Below, piece after piece: positions 17,156 through 28,857 of a stretch of 64,000 nucleotides of DNA. The notes beneath the pieces were generated by a model. The model was not told the DNA's origin. It made no database searches and saw only the letters and a program-made list of their open reading frames with translations. Source of the DNA: Vibrio gazogenes. GTDB taxonomy: Bacteria; Pseudomonadota; Gammaproteobacteria; Enterobacterales; Vibrionaceae. The position numbers and the translations under genes are program-made. The DNA lies in the NCBI RefSeq assembly GCF_002196515.1, contig NZ_CP018836.1, positions 124,001-188,000 on the forward strand, written 5' to 3'. How positions within the stretch are numbered: position 1 is the stretch's first letter; each line of letters opens with the position of its first letter.

Positions 17156-17863
17156 TTACCGATGCGATAAGTTGTTACCGGTATGTGTAGGTAATTGCAT
17201 CGCTGTATCGATTTCGGTGTTTAGTATCAGTGAGACCGATTTGACTTCGACGGTTTGTCCCCAAAAGTCAGTGATTAGGAAATCATAAGGGCCGATACCA
17301 AATCCATTGTTTTTGACAAAGTAGTTATAGGGTTTACGCTCTAGCTGAGTGTAGTCATTGCCTGAACCGGAGACCCGGTATGACATGGCCACGATCGGAT
17401 ATTTATGATCACGGACCTGAATGGCAGTCCACCACTGGCTGGATCCTTCTTTAAAATATAACTTCATATTTCCGGCTTGTTCGTTCGCAACATACTTCCA
17501 GGAAATTGGAATACGACCGGCTACAAGCGGTGAAATTTCAGCAAAAGCATCTTGATCCAGATCGACATCCCCTTTGGCACATTCCGGACATTGGTCGTCG
17601 ATACGCACGGTGACGGTCTGGTTGGTGTTCATATTGGTCACTTCAATCACGGCACCGCAAGCCGCTGAACCATCATAGTCCGTTGCGTTCATTGCTGCGG
17701 TATAGATGGTGTCATCCGGCATTGGAAAACTACAGTTGCCGCCACCGCCATAGCCATAAAATGTGCCTTCGCCGGTGTGGACTGAACTATCTGCAAAAAC
17801 TGCAAAACTTGATCCGCAAAATAAAATACTGATGATGAATAATAGGTTAGATATTTTTTTCAT
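17156..17863 (-). CDS. Secreted expansin-like protein (EXLX1 family)
   Basis: A 235-residue protein with a signal peptide (MKKISNLLFIISILFCGSSF, cleavage near FADS). Domain 1 (about 27-120) is a double-psi beta-barrel: GEGTFYGYGGGGNCSFP, SAACGAVIEVTN, VRIDDQCPECAKGDVDLDQDAFAEISP, with the conserved Asp of expansins. Domain 2 (about 130-225) is the beta-sandwich that binds cellulose; adjacent Trp residues in SSQWWTAIQVRDHKYP match the aromatic binding surface of Bacillus EXLX1. Expansins loosen cellulose and other wall polymers without hydrolysis. The start at 17863 follows GAGG and puts the signal peptide first. The gene diverges from the arginine catabolic operon. An unusual gene for a vibrio; it suggests contact with plant or algal cell walls. 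Confidence 0.87.
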   Translation of the reverse strand: MKKISNLLFIISILFCGSSFAVFADSSVHTGEGTFYGYGGGGNCSFPMPDDTIYTAAMNATDYDGSAACGAVIEVTNMNTNQTVTVRIDDQCPECAKGDVDLDQDAFAEISPLVAGRIPISWKYVANEQAGNMKLYFKEGSSQWWTAIQVRDHKYPIVAMSYRVSGSGNDYTQLERKPYNYFVKNNGFGIGPYDFLITDFWGQTVEVKSVSLILNTEIDTAMQLPTHTGNNLSHR

Positions 17864-18158
17864 AAAAGCCTCGCTGTACGTTGAAAATACACCCTTGAAT
17901 CTCGGTGACTGAGATTCACTTAAGCAGTTTAATGCATATATTGCTGATGAATGTGTCGTGGCGGTCAACTATTGTGAAAAAGGATGCCGTCATCGGCGAA
18001 TCGCGATGAGCATGCCACGGTAACTGGCAACACGTTGTGATGGTGTAAAATTGTAAAATCAGGTCAGATTTCCATAAGCTTTTCCCTGTCATGTCTCGTA
18101 ATCTAAGAAGCTCAGACATGTTTGTTCTGAAATAATGTTGCACAAGGATTCCGTGTTG

Positions 18159-19214
18159 ATGATTATTTTCCGTCCCGCTCAATTGAGTGATATCCAACAA
18201 ATCGAACGTTTGGCCCATGAAAGCGGTCCGATGGTGTATACCTTACCTGCGCAGCGTTCTCATCTGATTAAGAAAGTCGAACGTTCAATCGATTCGTTTC
18301 GGCAAGCGGTTTTCTCTCCGGGTGAGGAGAGTTATTTTTTCGTGCTGGAAGAAACGCTGACCGGACAAATTCTCGGAACGGGTGCAATCAACGCACTGGC
18401 CGGATACCAGGAACCCTTTTACGCGCTACGTAACGATATCTTGATCCATTCCTCCCGGGAGTTGAAAGTTCATAGCCGTATTCATGCGCTGACCATGACC
18501 CATGATCTGAGTGACCACTCTCAGCTTTGCTCTTTCTATGTGATTCCGTCATTGAAAAATAGCCTCTATCCGGCGCTGATTACCTTAGGCAGATTGCTGT
18601 TTATGTCGATCCATCCGGAGCGCTTTACAACCGATTGGCTGGCCGTGATTCCGGGCGTGGCGGATGAAGATGGCCGCGCTCCGTTTTGGGAACATGTAGG
18701 CAGAAAATTTTTCCGGATCGATTACAACCAAGTGGAATACTACAACGGTACCCGGGATAAAACGTTTATTGCCGAACTGATGCCACATCATCCGCTGTAT
18801 GTACCTCTGATTCATGAAGAAGCCCAAGCGGTGATGGGGCAGGTCCATCCCGATGCGGCACTACAATGTGGATTACTGAGTGATCAGGGCTTTGAGCCGG
18901 ATAAATATGTTGAAATTTTCGATGCCGGTCCGATTCTGACGGCGAACCGAAATACGCTCGATATCTGGCAGCATCATAAATTGTGCCGCGTAAAAGTTGT
19001 CGAGGGGCTTCCCCAACGCAGAACATATTTGATAGGCGTCAGTCATGAGACAGATTTCCGTGCGGTGATGGGAGAAGGATGGCTGGAAGGGTCGACGTTG
19101 TTGCTTGAGCCACAAACGTTGCAGATGCTGGCAATGCGTCATCCAGACGGCATTGAGACGGGAAACCAGATCTGGTGTTTTCCTGTCAGTGACACAGCTG
19201 AAACTCGTCTATAG
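18159..19214 (+). CDS. aruF: Arginine/ornithine N-succinyltransferase, alpha subunit
   Basis: A 351-residue AstA-family acyltransferase, closest in pattern to AruF of Pseudomonas: EESYFFVLEETLTGQILG near residue 57, LSDHSQLCSFYV near 120, GRLLFMSIHPERF near 145, APFWEHVGRKFF near 170, FIAELMPHHPLYV near 203 and GQVHPDAAL near 225. It forms a heteromer with AruG that transfers succinyl from succinyl-CoA to L-arginine, the first step of the arginine succinyltransferase pathway. ATG at 18159 is preceded by AAGGA at 10 bases; a GTG at 18153 is an alternative. First gene of aruF-aruG-astD-astB-astE; the gap to aruG is 30 bases. Confidence 0.9.
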   Translation: MIIFRPAQLSDIQQIERLAHESGPMVYTLPAQRSHLIKKVERSIDSFRQAVFSPGEESYFFVLEETLTGQILGTGAINALAGYQEPFYALRNDILIHSSRELKVHSRIHALTMTHDLSDHSQLCSFYVIPSLKNSLYPALITLGRLLFMSIHPERFTTDWLAVIPGVADEDGRAPFWEHVGRKFFRIDYNQVEYYNGTRDKTFIAELMPHHPLYVPLIHEEAQAVMGQVHPDAALQCGLLSDQGFEPDKYVEIFDAGPILTANRNTLDIWQHHKLCRVKVVEGLPQRRTYLIGVSHETDFRAVMGEGWLEGSTLLLEPQTLQMLAMRHPDGIETGNQIWCFPVSDTAETRL

Positions 19215-19244
19215 TGAACATAAACCATTCAGGGATAATGAAAA

Positions 19245-21769
<2,525 letters not shown>

Positions 21770-21786
21770 ACCGTGAGGTGTATGGA

Positions 21787-23151
21787 ATGACTCAAGAAAA
21801 ACAATCGCGCATGTCGGCCGCTGAAGTTAATTTTGATGGTTTAGTCGGGTTGACGCACAACTATGCAGGGTTGTCATTCGGCAATGTTGCTTCGACCAGC
21901 AACAAGAGTCAGGCTGCGAATCCGAAGTTGGCAGCACTGCAAGGGTTGCAGAAGATGAAAGCATTAGCGGACCTCGGCCTAAAACAGGGGATTCTGCCAC
22001 CTCAGGAGCGGCCTTGTATCGGGACGTTACGCCGGTTGGGATTTTCCGGAACCGATGCTCAGGTGCTAACGCAGGCCGCGCAGCAAGCCCCGGAAATTCT
22101 CACCGCAGTGAGTTCTGCTTCTTCTATGTGGGTCGCGAATGCGGCCACGATTTCCCCGTCGGCAGATACATACGATCAACGGGTACATTTTACGGTGGCG
22201 AATCTGAATAATAAATTCCACCGGGCCATTGAAGAAGAGACCACAGGCAATGCACTGCGCAGTATTTTTTCCGACCCTGATCATTTTGTCCATCATGCAG
22301 CATTGCCACAGCAAGCGGTGATGGGGGACGAAGGCGCTGCCAACCATAATCGTTTATGTTCGCATTATGGGAGCGCAGGTGTGGAAGTCTTTGTCTATGG
22401 CCGTCAGGTTTATGGTGGGCGAGTCGAGCCAAAACGCTATCCTGCACGCCAGACCCGTGAAGCCAGCCAAGCCATTGCCCGTCTCCATCAATTGGATCCG
22501 GCAAAGACGGTTTTTGTCCAGCAGAATCCCGAAGTGATTGATCAAGGGGTATTTCATAATGACGTGATTTCCGTGAGTAACGGTCCGGTGCTGTTTCATC
22601 ATCAGGAAGCATTTCTCAACCCATCTGCGGCATTTGCTGAGATTCGCGCCAAACTTGCTGCGGTTGAGTGTGAATTTATTCCGATCGAAGTTCCGAGTGC
22701 ACAGGTATCAGTTGCTGACGCAGTTAACACTTATCTGTTTAATAGCCAGCTTTTAACCAAACCCGATGGTAAGATGCTGATTGTCGTCCCGCAGGAAGCC
22801 CGGGAGCATGAAAGGGTGTGGCGCTATCTTTCTGAGCTGATACAACGCGATGGTCCGATCGATGCAGTGCAGGTCTTTAATTTACGGGAAAGTATGCGTA
22901 ATGGCGGCGGTCCGGCTTGTTTACGTTTACGTGTTGTTTTGAATGAAGCTGAACTTCAGGCAACCAATCCGCACGTACTGATGAATGATGATGTTTACCG
23001 GACGCTCACGAACTGGGTCGAGAGACATTATCGCGATCGCCTGTCGGAATATGATCTGGCTGATCCTCAGTTGCTGCTCGAGAACCAGACCGCGCTGGAT
23101 GAATTGACCCGGATTCTGCATTTAGGATCCATCTATCCGTTCCAGCGTTAA
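21787..23151 (+). CDS. astB: N-succinylarginine dihydrolase
   Basis: A 454-residue enzyme of the amidinotransferase-type fold that hydrolyses succinylarginine to succinylornithine, CO2 and two ammonia. Typical sequence: [24 protein letters not shown] near the start, [19 protein letters not shown]-like [21 protein letters not shown] near 257 with the catalytic His, and [16 protein letters not shown] with the catalytic Cys. ATG at 21787 lies 9 bases after GAGG; an in-frame GTG at 21778 sits inside that ribosome site. Follows astD by 17 bases. Confidence 0.95.
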   Translation: MTQEKQSRMSAAEVNFDGLVGLTHNYAGLSFGNVASTSNKSQAANPKLAALQGLQKMKALADLGLKQGILPPQERPCIGTLRRLGFSGTDAQVLTQAAQQAPEILTAVSSASSMWVANAATISPSADTYDQRVHFTVANLNNKFHRAIEEETTGNALRSIFSDPDHFVHHAALPQQAVMGDEGAANHNRLCSHYGSAGVEVFVYGRQVYGGRVEPKRYPARQTREASQAIARLHQLDPAKTVFVQQNPEVIDQGVFHNDVISVSNGPVLFHHQEAFLNPSAAFAEIRAKLAAVECEFIPIEVPSAQVSVADAVNTYLFNSQLLTKPDGKMLIVVPQEAREHERVWRYLSELIQRDGPIDAVQVFNLRESMRNGGGPACLRLRVVLNEAELQATNPHVLMNDDVYRTLTNWVERHYRDRLSEYDLADPQLLLENQTALDELTRILHLGSIYPFQR

Positions 23152-23171
23152 TCGGTAGGAAGGAGAATAAG

Positions 23172-24161
23172 ATGAAGGATTTTCTTCACACGATGTTACA
23201 AGGACAGCCACCGCAAGAGACCTCTGGTGAAAACGCTGAGTTAACCTGGCAATGGCTGGCGGATGGTGTCTTGCTGCTGGAGCCGAAAGTTGTGGCGGAT
23301 GATATCAAACATGTGTTGATGTCGGCTGGTGTGCATGGCAATGAAACGGCCCCGATAGAAATTCTGTCTCGACACGTCAACCGTTTATTAAGCGGGGAAA
23401 TACCACTGGCAGTTCGCTTGTTGGTGGTGCTTGGCAATCCGGATGCCATTCGGGCCGGGGTTCGCTACCAATCGGTGGATCTGAATCGATTATTTCATGG
23501 TTACCACCGTCATTATCCGGCGTGCTCGGAGACTCAGCGCGCGATTGAGTTGGAAAACATTGTCGAAACATTTTTTGCCGATACCAGCACCGAACGATTT
23601 CATTTTGATTTACATACCGCGATTCGCGAATCCTTTCATCTCCGTTTCGGAGTGTTACCGCAAAAGACACTGGCTTCAGACGATTTTCTCCACGGCTTGA
23701 TTGGTATGGGACTGGAAGCGTTGGTGATTAACCCGATTCCCGGTGGCACATTCAGTTACTACACCCATGCCGCGTTGCAGGTGCAGAGTTGTACGCTGGA
23801 ATTAGGCAAAGTCCGACCATTCGGTGAAAATGACCTCAGCCAGTTTGCCGCTGCCGACAGAGCGCTGGAATGCTTTATTTGCGGGGAAGCTTTTTCTGCC
23901 GATATGTTGGCACCAATTAAGGTTTATCAGGTTGTCCGTGAACTGAAAAAGTTGTCGGATGATTTTCATTTTATTGATGTCAGTGATGATGCCAAAAACT
24001 TCACCAGTTTTTCTCAAGGGACGTTAATTGCCCAAGATGGCGATGTGATGTATCGGGTTGAACGCGGCAATGAATGGCTGATTTTCCCGAATGCCGGGGT
24101 GAAGACCGGCTTGCGTGCAGGTTTGATGCTGGCAGAGGCCGATATCGATGCATTAATGTGA
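23172..24161 (+). CDS. astE: Succinylglutamate desuccinylase
   Basis: A 329-residue zinc hydrolase of the AstE/AspA family that splits succinylglutamate into succinate and glutamate, the last step of the pathway. Zinc ligands: His and Glu in GVHGNETAPIE near residue 53, and His in FHFDLHTAIRESFHLRFG near 143. A catalytic Glu is in SCTLELGKVRPFG near 210. It has a strong AAGGAGAA ribosome site and ends the operon, converging with the diguanylate cyclase gene 26 bases away. Confidence 0.95.
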   Translation: MKDFLHTMLQGQPPQETSGENAELTWQWLADGVLLLEPKVVADDIKHVLMSAGVHGNETAPIEILSRHVNRLLSGEIPLAVRLLVVLGNPDAIRAGVRYQSVDLNRLFHGYHRHYPACSETQRAIELENIVETFFADTSTERFHFDLHTAIRESFHLRFGVLPQKTLASDDFLHGLIGMGLEALVINPIPGGTFSYYTHAALQVQSCTLELGKVRPFGENDLSQFAAADRALECFICGEAFSADMLAPIKVYQVVRELKKLSDDFHFIDVSDDAKNFTSFSQGTLIAQDGDVMYRVERGNEWLIFPNAGVKTGLRAGLMLAEADIDALM

Positions 24162-24187
24162 ATTGTGGGCCCCTGATATGACTCCTG

Positions 24188-25903
24188 TTAATATGGTTCC
24201 TGCGTGGTGACGATGAGGTGTCGGTCTTGGGGTTCGACACGGTTTCTTCCCTGTTGTTTGGCTCGGTAGAGTCGTTTATCTGCGAGCCGGTAAAGCGTTT
24301 CTAATGTTTCAGTATTTATCCGGGTCGCAATCCCAAAGCTAGCGGTAATCTGAATGTCTAGCGCCTCGTGTCGGAATGGTGTCGCTGCAATGGCGGCACG
24401 TAAATGTTCTGTATAAGCGAGCGCCTGTTCTGCATTTGTATCAGGGAGTAATATCACCATTTCTTCACCGCCCCAGCGCGCAATAATATCATTTTCTCGT
24501 GTATGTCGTTTGAGTAGTTCTGCAATGTGGCTCAGGGCAAGATCACCGACGTGATGTCCGTATGTATCATTAATTTGTTTAAAATGATCGATGTCCATCA
24601 TCACGAAACTGAGTGTTTTCTTCGTACGATTCGATTGTTGAATACACTGGTGACCGGCTGCCATAAATGAGCGTCTGTTGAACAGATTCGTTAATGGGTC
24701 ATAGGACGACAGATATTCCGCTGTGATTCTCTGCTGTTCAAAATCTTTTAATCGATAAGCGACGATCACGGCCAGAATCGTGGCTTCAAAAACCACACCG
24801 AATACCGCCCCGTTATAACTGTAATAGTTATAAGGAATAATCCCCCAGACTGAAAGCGTAGTAATGAGCAGCCCTAGCATGCTGCATATGACTGCAATCA
24901 GAAAATAGAGTGTGTCTTTGGTTTTATTTAGGTTTAAAACACCCAGTAAGATCATCAGCATCGTGGTGAGTGAGAGAAACTTGAAGGCAAATTTGGTGGC
25001 CCACAGGTGCATGTTTAAACTGATCAAAGCGACCATCGTTAAAATACCCAAACCACCATAGATCAACAGTGCCAGATTTAATTTGGGTGAGTGTTGATGG
25101 ATACGCAGAAAGTTAGAGACAAAAACTAATCCGGAGACGCCATGAAAAATCATCATGATCAGCGTGAGATGATTTTCGATAAACACTGAATGAGGGTATA
25201 ACCAAGCGAAACCATAGCCATTGTAAGAAATATTGACGATGATGAAACAGCTGATGTAAAGCGAGTAAAGCAGGGCGTCTAACTGTTTTATCGATAGGTA
25301 TAAGACAAGGTTCATTCCCACCAAGGCCAGTAAGATGCCATACAAGATACCGGACGTGACATGGATTTGTGCGTCAAGGACTCTGGATTGATAGGCATCG
25401 AGTAAAGCAATCGGGAGTGTTAATGGGTCAAGCGACTGACCCCGGATGAAAATCTCGCTTTGCCCGGGAGGGAGTTCCATATCAAACACAAAACCAATAC
25501 CGGGTAACAGATGTGAATCTGCAACCTGGTGATCTCCGGAATGCCACGTTTGAATCATACCTTGGTCATTGACCAGATAAATTGCCAGATCATCGACCCA
25601 TGGTTGTGCTGCATTGAGACGCCGGTATTGTGCAATCTGCGTATGATTTTGCACATCGAGCTTAATCCATGTGGCGTGTTTGTGGATGCCGAACGACATA
25701 AAATCTTGAGACGGGTAGTGTACATCTCCGCTGCGAAAGCGTTGTTCAGCCTGCGCAAACGATAAGGGCGTTGTGCCATCCTCATGAAAATAGGCGGCAC
25801 CAGTCAGTAATGTCGGCGTGCTATTGTGATGGCCTGTCGCAGCAAAAGTATTTTGACAATAAACGGTCATCAAAAAAATAGTCAATACAAAACGTATTAT
25901 CAT
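24188..25903 (-). CDS. Diguanylate cyclase with 7TMR-DISM sensor module
   Basis: A 571-residue membrane protein. It has a signal peptide (MIIRFVLTIFLMTVYC), an extracellular 7TMR-DISMED2-type carbohydrate-binding-like domain (about 40-175), seven membrane helices (about 185-385) and a C-terminal GGDEF domain (about 405-560). The active-site loop reads ARWGGEEMVILLPD, GGEE intact with Met in place of the usual Phe. An RxxD inhibition site (REND) lies five residues before it, so product inhibition is expected. It probably makes c-di-GMP from two GTP in response to an external ligand. Monocistronic. Confidence 0.9.
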   Translation of the reverse strand: MIIRFVLTIFLMTVYCQNTFAATGHHNSTPTLLTGAAYFHEDGTTPLSFAQAEQRFRSGDVHYPSQDFMSFGIHKHATWIKLDVQNHTQIAQYRRLNAAQPWVDDLAIYLVNDQGMIQTWHSGDHQVADSHLLPGIGFVFDMELPPGQSEIFIRGQSLDPLTLPIALLDAYQSRVLDAQIHVTSGILYGILLALVGMNLVLYLSIKQLDALLYSLYISCFIIVNISYNGYGFAWLYPHSVFIENHLTLIMMIFHGVSGLVFVSNFLRIHQHSPKLNLALLIYGGLGILTMVALISLNMHLWATKFAFKFLSLTTMLMILLGVLNLNKTKDTLYFLIAVICSMLGLLITTLSVWGIIPYNYYSYNGAVFGVVFEATILAVIVAYRLKDFEQQRITAEYLSSYDPLTNLFNRRSFMAAGHQCIQQSNRTKKTLSFVMMDIDHFKQINDTYGHHVGDLALSHIAELLKRHTRENDIIARWGGEEMVILLPDTNAEQALAYTEHLRAAIAATPFRHEALDIQITASFGIATRINTETLETLYRLADKRLYRAKQQGRNRVEPQDRHLIVTTQEPY

Positions 25904-26160
25904 GTTTGCTTATTCTGGTTTGGACGAAAATGGGGGTAGAAAACATCACATCATCTGGAATTATTTGAATGGGATGACATGTCATACTGGCATTTTGGGA
26001 GATGATGCCATGGTTTCACGGCATTAACCGAAGATGAGTATTGATATTTTTAATTATCTCAATAGCGATACAGTTTACATGATTTATCTTGTACTTATCT
26101 AAAAGATACGTCCCAAATTTACTGTGGTGAATTTGGTCGGAATGAGAGAATTATTATGAT

Positions 26161-27222
26161 TCAGGTGCGTTTTATGGGCAAATGAATCGTAAATGTGCTG
26201 CCTTTTCCCGGTGTCGATTCAACCTCGATCCGTCCACCGTGTTTTTCGATAATGCCATAAGTAACCGAGAGCCCCAGTCCGGTGCCTTTGCCAATGGCTT
26301 TGGTGGTGAAAAAGGGATCAAAAATGTGGGGAATGATGCTTTCATCGATGCCGACACCGTTGTCGCAAATCGTGATGATCGCTTGATCTTGCGCCACGGC
26401 GGTTTGGATGGTGATGGTGCCCCATTCGGGAATGGCCTGAGCTGCGTTCAGTAGTAGATTGAGAAAAACCTGATTGAGTTGAGACGGCAGGCATTCAATC
26501 GGCGGCAGTGTACTGTATTGGCGGATCACCTCTGCTTTGAATTTAATTTCATTCCAGACAACATTGAGTGTACTGTCAATACAATCGTGAATATCGACGG
26601 TTTGCCAATCACAATTACCGGGACGTGAAAAGTCGCGTAAATCTTGCACGATTCTCCGAACGCGTGTCACACCATCGATGGATTCGTTCACCAGAGTGAC
26701 AATGTCAGTCCGCAGATAATCGATGTCAATGCTGTGTTTATAGGCATCGAGCCGGGTTTGAATTTCAGGGGGGAGGGCGGCTTCATATTGAGCATATTGG
26801 TCATGCAGCGCCAATAGCTGTTCAACATAGCCTTTCAGCATATCGAGGTTAGAATTGACAAAACCAATCGGATTGTTTACTTCATGGGCAACACCGGCAG
26901 CTAATTGACCAATGGATGCCAGTTTCTCTGATTGCAAGAGTTGATTGTGGGCATCCTCCAGCTTTTTGATCAATTTACGTTGCTCTTCGCGTTCCTGAGT
27001 CAAGTCGCGGTTGATACGCTCATTTTCACGCAATGCTGATTCGAGTTCGGCTGTGCGACGGCGCACTTGATTTTCCAGCATGACCGCATCCTGAAACAGA
27101 CCGTAGTTACCGGACAGTTTGTTTGCCTCACGCTCGGCCCGGTCCATCAGTGAGGTGACGACTTTATTGAGGCGGTGAATTTCCTGACGCAGAGCGGCTT
27201 CATCTTTGGCTGAATCAGTCAT
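26161..27222 (-). CDS. Soluble sensor histidine kinase paired with FIST protein
   Basis: A 353-residue cytoplasmic histidine kinase with no membrane segment. Residues 1-95 are a coiled coil (EIHRLNKVVTSLMDRAEREA, RRRTAELESALRENERI). The phospho-acceptor His is in LAAGVAHEVNNPIGFVNSNL near residue 115, the N-box is LLNAAQAIPEWG, the G1 box CDNGVGIDESI and the G2 box GKGTGLGLSVTYGIIEKHGG. It overlaps the upstream FIST gene by 8 bases. This is the arrangement of NosP/NahK-type systems, in which a FIST heme protein controls an adjacent kinase. The partner response regulator is not in the window. Confidence 0.88.
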   Translation of the reverse strand: MTDSAKDEAALRQEIHRLNKVVTSLMDRAEREANKLSGNYGLFQDAVMLENQVRRRTAELESALRENERINRDLTQEREEQRKLIKKLEDAHNQLLQSEKLASIGQLAAGVAHEVNNPIGFVNSNLDMLKGYVEQLLALHDQYAQYEAALPPEIQTRLDAYKHSIDIDYLRTDIVTLVNESIDGVTRVRRIVQDLRDFSRPGNCDWQTVDIHDCIDSTLNVVWNEIKFKAEVIRQYSTLPPIECLPSQLNQVFLNLLLNAAQAIPEWGTITIQTAVAQDQAIITICDNGVGIDESIIPHIFDPFFTTKAIGKGTGLGLSVTYGIIEKHGGRIEVESTPGKGSTFTIHLPIKRT

Positions 27223-28423
27223 TGGTATCTTCCTTGTTACCGCACGCTATTTGTTTGCCAAATACCGTCTCGCTGCCAAATACTGTCTCCTCGCCAAATG
27301 CAATACCGGTCAGCGTTTGATTAATATGGACGCCGCCAAATTGTTCGCCATAAGTACTGAATCCGACCGCGTTGTACTGGTTGAGTAATTCACTGATAGC
27401 CGCTTTGCTGCCGTCCCGAGCCGCTTCCAGATTACGCAATATACAGTCACACACTAACATGCCCTGAATATGCTCTAACTGTTCTTCCAGTGTTTCCAAG
27501 GTTGTGGTTAATTTATCGAACATGTTTTCACCATGAGCGACTCTGAGCACCACACCTTCGTCGATGGCACAATAGAAAGTCAGGCTACCATCCGGGTTGG
27601 CATGCTGGATCGAGCGAACAAAATCAGTCCCGTCAATCATGACCACGACCGGCCAAGCAGCAAAGTGATCCGAGGTGAGCTGTTCTGGGTCAACGTTGAC
27701 GAGGCGAGCATATTCAGCGGCTGCCGGCAATCCATTGATTTCTTTGACGACACGATTCTTGGCATCGACTTCGGTCACTACCATTCGTTCATGGCCGGAG
27801 ACAAAGTGTTGTGTCTTAAACAGGTGGAACGGAAGAGAGGTATTGATCAGGACCAGCGCTGCACTATCAGGATTGAATTGTCCGTTGACAAAGATCCACG
27901 TCTGTTCAAAGTTCAGTTCGTCACCGGCAGAGCCGCCAACCATCCGAATTCTACCGAGACCGTCTTGTAAAGCATGGGTGACCGGCTCTTCACGCACGGA
28001 GAGTCCATCAATCAACAAGAAACCAAAATTTTGGTTGGTCTCCGTATAAGCGTCGGTATTTTCCAACTGACGCAGGAGATCTTGGGCAAAAGTGCGACCA
28101 TAAGAAATGTCAAAAGATTGGAGTCGATCCAGATGGCCAACGACAGCGGTACAGCATGTCGCAGAAAAGCTGATTCCCGTCAGGCTGTGGTTCAGATAAC
28201 CCGCCGGACCGATTTCACCTGCGGTGGTGCAGCCCACAACACATTCATCAGGAAAGTGCTGATGAATTGCCGTCGTGAGTTGCTGTAAATCATAGTTGCT
28301 GGAACAGAAGAAAATGATCAACGCCATGTGTGGCTGATAAATTTGTGTCCGAAGTTCTGAAACGGCGGCTGCTGCGTCCGGTGCGCAAGAATGACCTGTC
28401 AGAATCGGATTTGGCTTACCCAT
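27215..28423 (-). CDS. FIST-domain sensor, NosP-like
   Basis: A 402-residue protein with FIST-N (about 30-220; IIFFCSSNYDLQQLTTAIHQ, VVGCTTAGEIGPAGY) and FIST-C (about 230-370; ARLVNVDPEQL, CDCILRNLEA, GVHINQTLTGIAFG) domains and no membrane segment. Known NosP proteins are FIST proteins that bind heme and nitric oxide and regulate a kinase encoded next to them, controlling biofilm formation in Pseudomonas, Vibrio and Legionella. The 8-base overlap with a soluble kinase supports the same role here. The family also includes members proposed to bind amino acids, so heme binding is not proven. Confidence 0.82.
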   Translation of the reverse strand: MGKPNPILTGHSCAPDAAAAVSELRTQIYQPHMALIIFFCSSNYDLQQLTTAIHQHFPDECVVGCTTAGEIGPAGYLNHSLTGISFSATCCTAVVGHLDRLQSFDISYGRTFAQDLLRQLENTDAYTETNQNFGFLLIDGLSVREEPVTHALQDGLGRIRMVGGSAGDELNFEQTWIFVNGQFNPDSAALVLINTSLPFHLFKTQHFVSGHERMVVTEVDAKNRVVKEINGLPAAAEYARLVNVDPEQLTSDHFAAWPVVVMIDGTDFVRSIQHANPDGSLTFYCAIDEGVVLRVAHGENMFDKLTTTLETLEEQLEHIQGMLVCDCILRNLEAARDGSKAAISELLNQYNAVGFSTYGEQFGGVHINQTLTGIAFGEETVFGSETVFGKQIACGNKEDTND

Positions 28424-28857
28424 AACTGCCTCCGAAGATGACCGTTGTGCGTCTCACCAATAGATGGGAGTACGACGTTGTTGTTAAAGTATCGTTCAAC
28501 TTGTCTTGCCCACCCTCGGTAACACTGACTCTCACCCATACCCATCTTTGTACGGATGTCCTGTGATTTAAGCCATTGTTATAAGAATTTTCATTTGCAT
28601 ACCACCGCAGGAGGAGGCAAGCGTGATATGCATGATCGTTTCGCTATAGGTATAGTTCGTCGCCAACAGAAAGATCAAAAGTGTGCCACAGAATTTGTGA
28701 TCATCATCTTTACCTTGTGCTGCAAATCACGCTTTTTCCCCAGTGTGTTCAGGTGAAATTGATATGCGAAATATGAATGAAAGGAAATGCTTTCTTTGAT
28801 GATGAGAGGGCAGTACACTTTGATCTGCGTATATGCTAACTGAGGAACACGTTTGCC
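28424..28857. other. Intergenic region between the FIST gene and qmcA
   Basis: About 434 bases holding the divergent promoters of the FIST-kinase pair and qmcA-nfeD. A 42-codon ORF starting at 28628 follows AGGAGGAGG by 10 bases, but the encoded sequence is not recognisable and I do not call it. No hairpin or repeat stands out. Confidence 0.4.

Noticed and set aside
18010-18158. Possible sigma-54 promoter or ArgR box upstream of aruF
   Set aside because: TGGCA is present, but the -12 GC element is not at the right distance, and no ArgR palindrome matches well.
28628-28756. 42-codon ORF preceded by AGGAGGAGG
   Set aside because: The spacing is long, the sequence is not protein-like enough and it overlaps probable promoter DNA of qmcA.
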